From CAYUET01 sp964443875 (GTDB taxonomy: Bacteria > Auribacterota > JAFGBW01): DNA of 34,175 bases. How positions within the stretch are numbered: the stretch's first letter is position 1; each line of letters starts with the position of its first letter. Location of the stretch: positions 1 through 34,175 of the forward strand of contig CAYUET010000027.1 in NCBI GenBank assembly GCA_964443875.1, given 5' to 3'. The notes beneath the pieces were generated by a model that saw only the letters and a program-made list of their open reading frames with translations, was not told where the DNA came from and searched no databases. Both the position numbers and the translations under genes were made by a program. Shown piece by piece: positions 30,580 through 34,175 of this stretch.

Positions 30580-31668
30580 TTGAAACATTTGGAGAACTTG
30601 GAATTGAGCAGATTTTGGAATAAAAGAATTGATACTCTTGAGGCGTATGTACCCGGGGAGCAGCCTCAGGATAAACAATATATAAAACTCAACACAAATG
30701 AAAATCCATATCCCCCTTCACCCAGGGTGATTGAAGCCATCAGGAAATCGGCTGATGAAAGGCTTAAGCTTTATCCCGATCCTACGTGTGATCAATTGAA
30801 GGAAACTATTGCCCGATATTATAACCTGGAGAAGGATGAGGTCTTTGTGGGAAACGGTTCTGATGAGGTTTTAGCCTTTTCCTTTGCCGCTTTTTTTAAT
30901 CCTGAAGAAACTGTTCTTTTTCCGGATATTACTTATAGTTTTTATCCGGTTTATGCTGACTTTTTTAATTTAAAATTTAATCTTATTGAGTTGAATGAGG
31001 ATTTTTCAATTCCTGTTGAGAAATTTCTGAAGGCAAATGGCGGCATTATTCTTCCGAATCCCAATGCTCCAACCTCAAAATATCTTGATCTTCCACAGAT
31101 TATAAAGCTTCTGGACTATAATCTTTCAATAGAAAAAGTTGTTGTTATTGATGAAGCCTATATTGATTTTGGAGGAGAATCGGTTGTGGGGTTATTAAGC
31201 AAATATCCCAATCTGCTTGTTGTTCAGACACTTTCAAAATCACGTTCGTTGGCCGGATTACGGGTGGGCTTTGCTCTCGGTCATAAAGCTTTAATTGAAG
31301 GTTTGAATCGTGTTAAAAGTTCAATTAATTCGTATACGGTTGACCGTTTGGCGCTTGCAGGGGCAGTTGAAGCTTTTAAAGATGAAAAATATTTTCAGCG
31401 GACCAGAAAAAAAATAATCAAAACACGCAAATGGGTAATGAATGAACTGCTGAAAACCGGATTTAAAGTCATAGAATCCCAGGCGAATTTTTTATTTATC
31501 TGTCATCACTTGATTCCTGCCGGTGAACTTTATAAAAAATTGAGGGACAAAGGGATTCTGGTAAGATATTTCAATAAGCCCAGAATTGATGATTTTTTAC
31601 GTGTAAGCATAGGAACTGATGATGAAATGAAAAGTTTTTTAAGAGTATTGAAGCAGATATTAGAATAA
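30580..31668 (+). CDS. hisC: Histidinol-phosphate aminotransferase
   Basis: A PLP enzyme converting imidazole acetol-phosphate and glutamate to histidinol-phosphate. Of 362 residues, close to typical HisC. It shows KLNTNENPYPPSP, YPDPTCDQLKETIARYY, VGNGSDEVLAFSF, LPNPNAPTS, VVVIDEAYIDFGG (Asp191 contacts the PLP ring), TLSKSRSLAGLRVGF (Schiff-base Lys220) and FLRVSIGTDDEM near the end. The start is TTG 30580 with GAGGGGTG ten bases upstream; a TTG at 30604 is also possible. No other his genes adjoin it; a PHP-domain gene 2.2 kb downstream could be a histidinol-phosphatase. HisC relatives acting on tyrosine, phenylalanine or threonine-phosphate share these motifs, so the isolated context leaves some doubt about substrate. 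Confidence 0.85.
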   Translation: MKHLENLELSRFWNKRIDTLEAYVPGEQPQDKQYIKLNTNENPYPPSPRVIEAIRKSADERLKLYPDPTCDQLKETIARYYNLEKDEVFVGNGSDEVLAFSFAAFFNPEETVLFPDITYSFYPVYADFFNLKFNLIELNEDFSIPVEKFLKANGGIILPNPNAPTSKYLDLPQIIKLLDYNLSIEKVVVIDEAYIDFGGESVVGLLSKYPNLLVVQTLSKSRSLAGLRVGFALGHKALIEGLNRVKSSINSYTVDRLALAGAVEAFKDEKYFQRTRKKIIKTRKWVMNELLKTGFKVIESQANFLFICHHLIPAGELYKKLRDKGILVRYFNKPRIDDFLRVSIGTDDEMKSFLRVLKQILE

Positions 31669-31709
31669 AAGATTTCTGATCAATTAATTTTATGGAAAGG
31701 CTTGTTTAT

Positions 31710-32204
31710 ATGGATGCATTCAAAATCATTAAAACACGAAGAAGTATCCGGGCTTATACTTCAAAACCAATTTCTAAAAGTAGGATTAAAAATATTGTTG
31801 ACTGCGGAAGACTGGCCGCGACAGCCTTTAATATTCAGCCCTGGGAATTTGTTGTCGTAACGGATAAATCAGTGCTGAAAAAAATTGAAAATATTCTTCC
31901 TTATAATAAATTTTGCACGAATGCCCCTGCTCTGATTCTGGTTTTCTGCAAGGAGGGAGACTTTTATCTGGAGGACGGATCGGCTGCGACAGAAAATATT
32001 CTTTTAGCCGCCCATGGGTCAGGTCTCGGAGCCTGCTGGGTTGCCGGAGACAAGCAGCCTTTTGCCGAAGTCCTGAGAAAATTACTCAAGGTTCCTAAAA
32101 AACATCGTCTCATCAGTCTTGTTTCTTTAGGCTATCCTGCGGAAAAACCGGAAAAACTGACCAAAAGAAAAATTTCTGATGTTCTTCATTGGGATAAGTT
32201 TTAG
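31710..32204 (+). CDS. Nitroreductase family FMN oxidoreductase
   Basis: A short 164-residue flavoprotein. It has the FMN-phosphate site TRRSIRAYTSKPIS near the N-terminus, AATAFNIQPWEFVVVTD, NAPALILVFC, AATENILLAAHGSGLGACWVA and the final SLGYPAEKPEKLTKRKISDVLH. This is the compact group of nitroreductases that reduce diverse aromatic or quinone-like substrates with NAD(P)H; the physiological substrate cannot be told. GGAAAGG nine bases before ATG 31710 supports this start over the in-frame ATG at 31692. It lies 41 bases after hisC on the same strand and may be cotranscribed. The 225 bases after it hold no clear gene or terminator. Confidence 0.85.
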   Translation: MDAFKIIKTRRSIRAYTSKPISKSRIKNIVDCGRLAATAFNIQPWEFVVVTDKSVLKKIENILPYNKFCTNAPALILVFCKEGDFYLEDGSAATENILLAAHGSGLGACWVAGDKQPFAEVLRKLLKVPKKHRLISLVSLGYPAEKPEKLTKRKISDVLHWDKF

Positions 32205-32429
32205 TTCTGTAAAAGTTTTTTAATGTAAGAGCTGAATGTGAATGAAATTATTTCAGACTAAAACTATGACCTTCAGCAGAAGTATACCTGTCAGTGAGAT
32301 TATTATGAAAGAATAGATGAATTATTTCATCACTGAGGTTTGCCTTGATACAGAATTGGATGCAATTTATCCCCTGTAATTAAATTTAATTTTTGCGTCT
32401 GGAGTGATTGATTGTCTTGCGTTAAAAGA

Positions 32430-33494
32430 TCAGGCTGGATTTTCAGGGATCAGCATATTTTGTTTGAGATAGGTATAAATCATTTCGGCTACCTGTTTGT
32501 AGCCTTTGTGTTTTAAATGTCTGTCTTTTTCCCACTGGATTTTTTTCAGATTCTTTTCTGATAGTAGATTCCAAAAGATGGAATGGTAAGAAAGTGATTT
32601 TAAGCGTTTGTGCAGATCAAACAGCTCATTGTGGTAGTAATTGGATAGAATGAAGAAGATGGGTGTGATGTTTTTGTTTTTGCATTCTGCGGAGAATTTC
32701 TGAAGAAGAATGACCATTTCAAAAATTGGAGATCCCTTGAGAATCAGATTTTTTTCTTTCGGCATCAGAAGCGTAGAATCCATATGAAGCAAATTGATAA
32801 AGATTAAGCGTATGATTCTTGAATTTTTAAATAATAATTCTCTGAAATAAAGTTTTTTTCGGATTCTTTTGTTTTCTTCTGCTTTTTCAAATCTGTCCAT
32901 TCCGCCTTTTCTAAGAATGTCATCAATATCCGAGCCGTTAATAAGCATTATGACAATATCCGGATTATATTTAATTCCGTGTTCATTGAATATTTTTATT
33001 TCCAGAACAGGATCAAAACCAGCAATTCCGAGATTGAGACATTCAAATGTTTTTCCCTTTCCTGGATTTTGATTTAATTGTTCTTCAAGTAATTGAAGGT
33101 AGTTTTTTTCGTGTTTTAAGACTCCGATTCCCTGGGTAAAAGAATCTCCGATCGCTATGATCCGGAAAGTGTTTTTATCTTTCAAAAAAGATCTTTCTTT
33201 GTCAAAAAAACCGAGAGAGTTTTTTTGAAATTCTGATTGGAATTCATTACAGGTGTAATTTTTTTTTTCTATATTCTTCTTGTAGCTATCGAGTTCGATG
33301 TTCATATAATGATCATCCGGAATATGGATGTAGATATACTTTCCGTAATTATCTTCAGACCATGTGTTGTGAATTTTGAGGAGTTTTAAAGTGCATTCAG
33401 TGATTAATAAAAATATAAAAAAAGAGAAAAAAGGGAAAATCAAATTCCTGTATTTTAATATGAAAGTTTTTAACCTGAAGAGGAGAGGGGTCAT
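32430..33494 (-). CDS. Membrane-anchored SGNH/GDSL hydrolase-like protein
   Basis: A 354-residue protein with one N-terminal membrane anchor (about 16-36) and a periplasmic SGNH-like domain from about 110. Block I is IAIGDSFTQG (nucleophile Ser118), block II is CLNLGIAGFDP, block III is INGSDIDD where the family has GxND, and block V is DRHLKHKGYKQVAEMI, giving the Asp-x-His pair. Block III is altered: the oxyanion-hole Asn is not in its normal place, so activity needs testing. Similar proteins act as polysaccharide O-acetylesterases or acetyltransferase partners in surface glycan synthesis, but no glycan genes are visible here. The sequence is Lys/Asn/Ile-rich, and the AT content is higher than that of its neighbours. 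Confidence 0.7.
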   Translation of the reverse strand: MTPLLFRLKTFILKYRNLIFPFFSFFIFLLITECTLKLLKIHNTWSEDNYGKYIYIHIPDDHYMNIELDSYKKNIEKKNYTCNEFQSEFQKNSLGFFDKERSFLKDKNTFRIIAIGDSFTQGIGVLKHEKNYLQLLEEQLNQNPGKGKTFECLNLGIAGFDPVLEIKIFNEHGIKYNPDIVIMLINGSDIDDILRKGGMDRFEKAEENKRIRKKLYFRELLFKNSRIIRLIFINLLHMDSTLLMPKEKNLILKGSPIFEMVILLQKFSAECKNKNITPIFFILSNYYHNELFDLHKRLKSLSYHSIFWNLLSEKNLKKIQWEKDRHLKHKGYKQVAEMIYTYLKQNMLIPENPA

Positions 33495-33595
33495 GCTTCA
33501 GTTATAAAAGAAGGCATTTGTTTTTGAGTGTTCACATAAAGAGTTTACTATTTAATGAGTTTTTTTTAAAGGAAATACGTGGAGGTTCCATTTAT

Positions 33596-33833
33596 TTGAA
33601 TTTTTCTGACTTCAACAAGAACTATACTTTAGTCTGCATGTTGCATAAAAATATCCAGTTTTGCTGAAAAACCTTATGATATAAGCATTTGGGTAACAAA
33701 AAAGGCTGAACTTTCCTTATGTGGCTTAACCGGTGATAATTATATTTTTCGCGAATTACAGGATTTTATTCAAAATATCAAAAATAAGATTTTTTTGTTC
33801 AGAAACAAGGATTTCTTCAACGCGGAAATTTAA
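33596..33833 (+). pseudogene. Possible frameshifted small gene
   Basis: The 335 bases between the SGNH-like and PHP genes contain two protein-like frames. From TTG 33596, ten bases after GGAGG (33581-33585), a frame reads MNFSDFNKNYTLVCMLHK before stopping at 33662-33664. A second frame, open from 33633 to TAA at 33831-33833, reads EKPYDISIWVTKKAELSLC and ends FRNKDFFNAEI, with no start codon. Removing one A from the run near 33648 would fuse them into about 78 residues. I recognise no family. It may be a sequencing error, a decayed gene, or chance in AT-rich DNA. The end overlaps the PHP gene stop tail-to-tail by four bases. Confidence 0.25.
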
Positions 33834-34174
33834 AGAAGCGGATCGGTGAGCGGAAGATCGAAGGATTTTGAGATTTCAAGGGCCTCCATGATGCCGCTTC
33901 TCAAATCTTCCGGACGATGCGCATCTGAATTGATGATTATTCTGGGTTTGAATCCGGAAGCCGTTTTCCAGAAGGGTCTCCAGGGATACAGGGGGCGCCG
34001 CCCCTGCGGAGTTTCAATCCAGGGCTTCATAAATCCGTACCCGTTGATTTCCAGCGGGAGATTCAGTTCTTTGGCAAGAGAACAGATGGCATGTGCGGAT
34101 TCCTCACAGGTTTCATCCCATTCAGGATAGGCATTCCCAAAAACATCCGGATGAGCCATGAAGGAATATAACCC
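33830..34174 (-). CDS. PHP-domain phosphoesterase, C-terminal part
   Basis: The frame is open through the right end of the window, so the N-terminus is missing; about 114 residues are visible. Two metal-site blocks of the PHP domain are present: FMAHPDVFG near the left end of the fragment and IINSDAHRPEDLRSGI near the C-terminus, with LPLEINGYGF between, where the Glu is a further ligand. This is the pattern of HisK-type histidinol-phosphatases and related PHP phosphoesterases. hisC on the other strand 2.2 kb away makes a histidine role possible but not proven. The insertion PWIETPQGRRPLYPWRPF between the strands is longer than in most small PHP proteins. Confidence 0.75.
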   Translation of the reverse strand, partial: GLYSFMAHPDVFGNAYPEWDETCEESAHAICSLAKELNLPLEINGYGFMKPWIETPQGRRPLYPWRPFWKTASGFKPRIIINSDAHRPEDLRSGIMEALEISKSFDLPLTDPLL

Positions 34175-34175
34175 G

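Noticed and set aside
32242..32316. 24-residue ORF after the nitroreductase gene
   Set aside because: No ribosome-binding site and no conserved-looking sequence; treated as chance in non-coding DNA.
1..34175. tRNA, rRNA, CRISPR arrays, insertion sequences, prophage or integrase-flanked islands
   Set aside because: No cloverleaf, rRNA core sequence, regularly spaced repeat series or transposase was seen; the only tyrosine recombinase is a housekeeping-type Xer protein.

Overview
The window looks like a fragment of a Gram-negative, motile, uncultured bacterium with roughly 40 % GC. A run of Ns inside dprA shows that it is a draft or metagenome scaffold. Diderm features are an outer-membrane secretin with PilM/N/O, predicted lipoproteins and several Sec-exported proteins. 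Flagellar regulation (FliA-type sigma factor, a FliK-like protein, a FlhB-tail protein) sits beside a large two-component and cyclic-di-GMP gene set. Nothing in the sequence fixes the phylum; a deep candidate phylum is plausible but is inference.

Layout. 1-5511: the end of a C39-like peptidase gene, a HAMP membrane protein overlapping an orphan substrate-binding lipoprotein, an exported protein with a cytidine-deaminase-type zinc site (minus strand, possibly leaderless), a REC/HD-GYP phosphodiesterase and a lysine-rich coiled-coil protein. 5510-5760: a dense cluster of palindromes and direct repeats with no credible gene. 5824-10612 (minus): an orphan UgpC/MalK-type ATPase with its own promoter, then rng-dprA-xerC. 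10749-14743 (minus): pilM-pilN-pilO-pilQ, closed by a strong hairpin terminator. 14744-15106: a divergent regulatory region with repeated GAACA words and a promoter/hairpin at fliA.

15107-18825 is a compact plus-strand block: fliA, a small unknown, a FliK-like protein, a FlhB C-terminal paralogue and a receiver protein. 18918-26544 is a long operon-like signalling run: receiver, small HD-GYP-N-like protein, HDOD protein, GAF/PAS histidine kinase, DJ-1 family protein, REC-PAS histidine kinase, Rcp1-type receiver and REC-GGDEF-EAL. Together with the HD-GYP protein (3701) and a PAS-GGDEF diguanylate cyclase (29456) it would make, sense and degrade cyclic-di-GMP, probably to balance type IV pilus and flagellar behaviour.

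26536-29257 (minus) is a tight three-gene envelope operon made of altered members of known families: a GspG-like domain on a plain membrane anchor, a rhomboid-like protein lacking the catalytic histidine, and a phospholipase-D-like lipoprotein lacking the HxK residues. It is the best candidate here for an undescribed system. 30580-34175 holds a histidinol-phosphate aminotransferase, a small nitroreductase, a membrane-anchored SGNH-like protein, a possible frameshifted small gene and the end of a PHP-domain gene running off the window.
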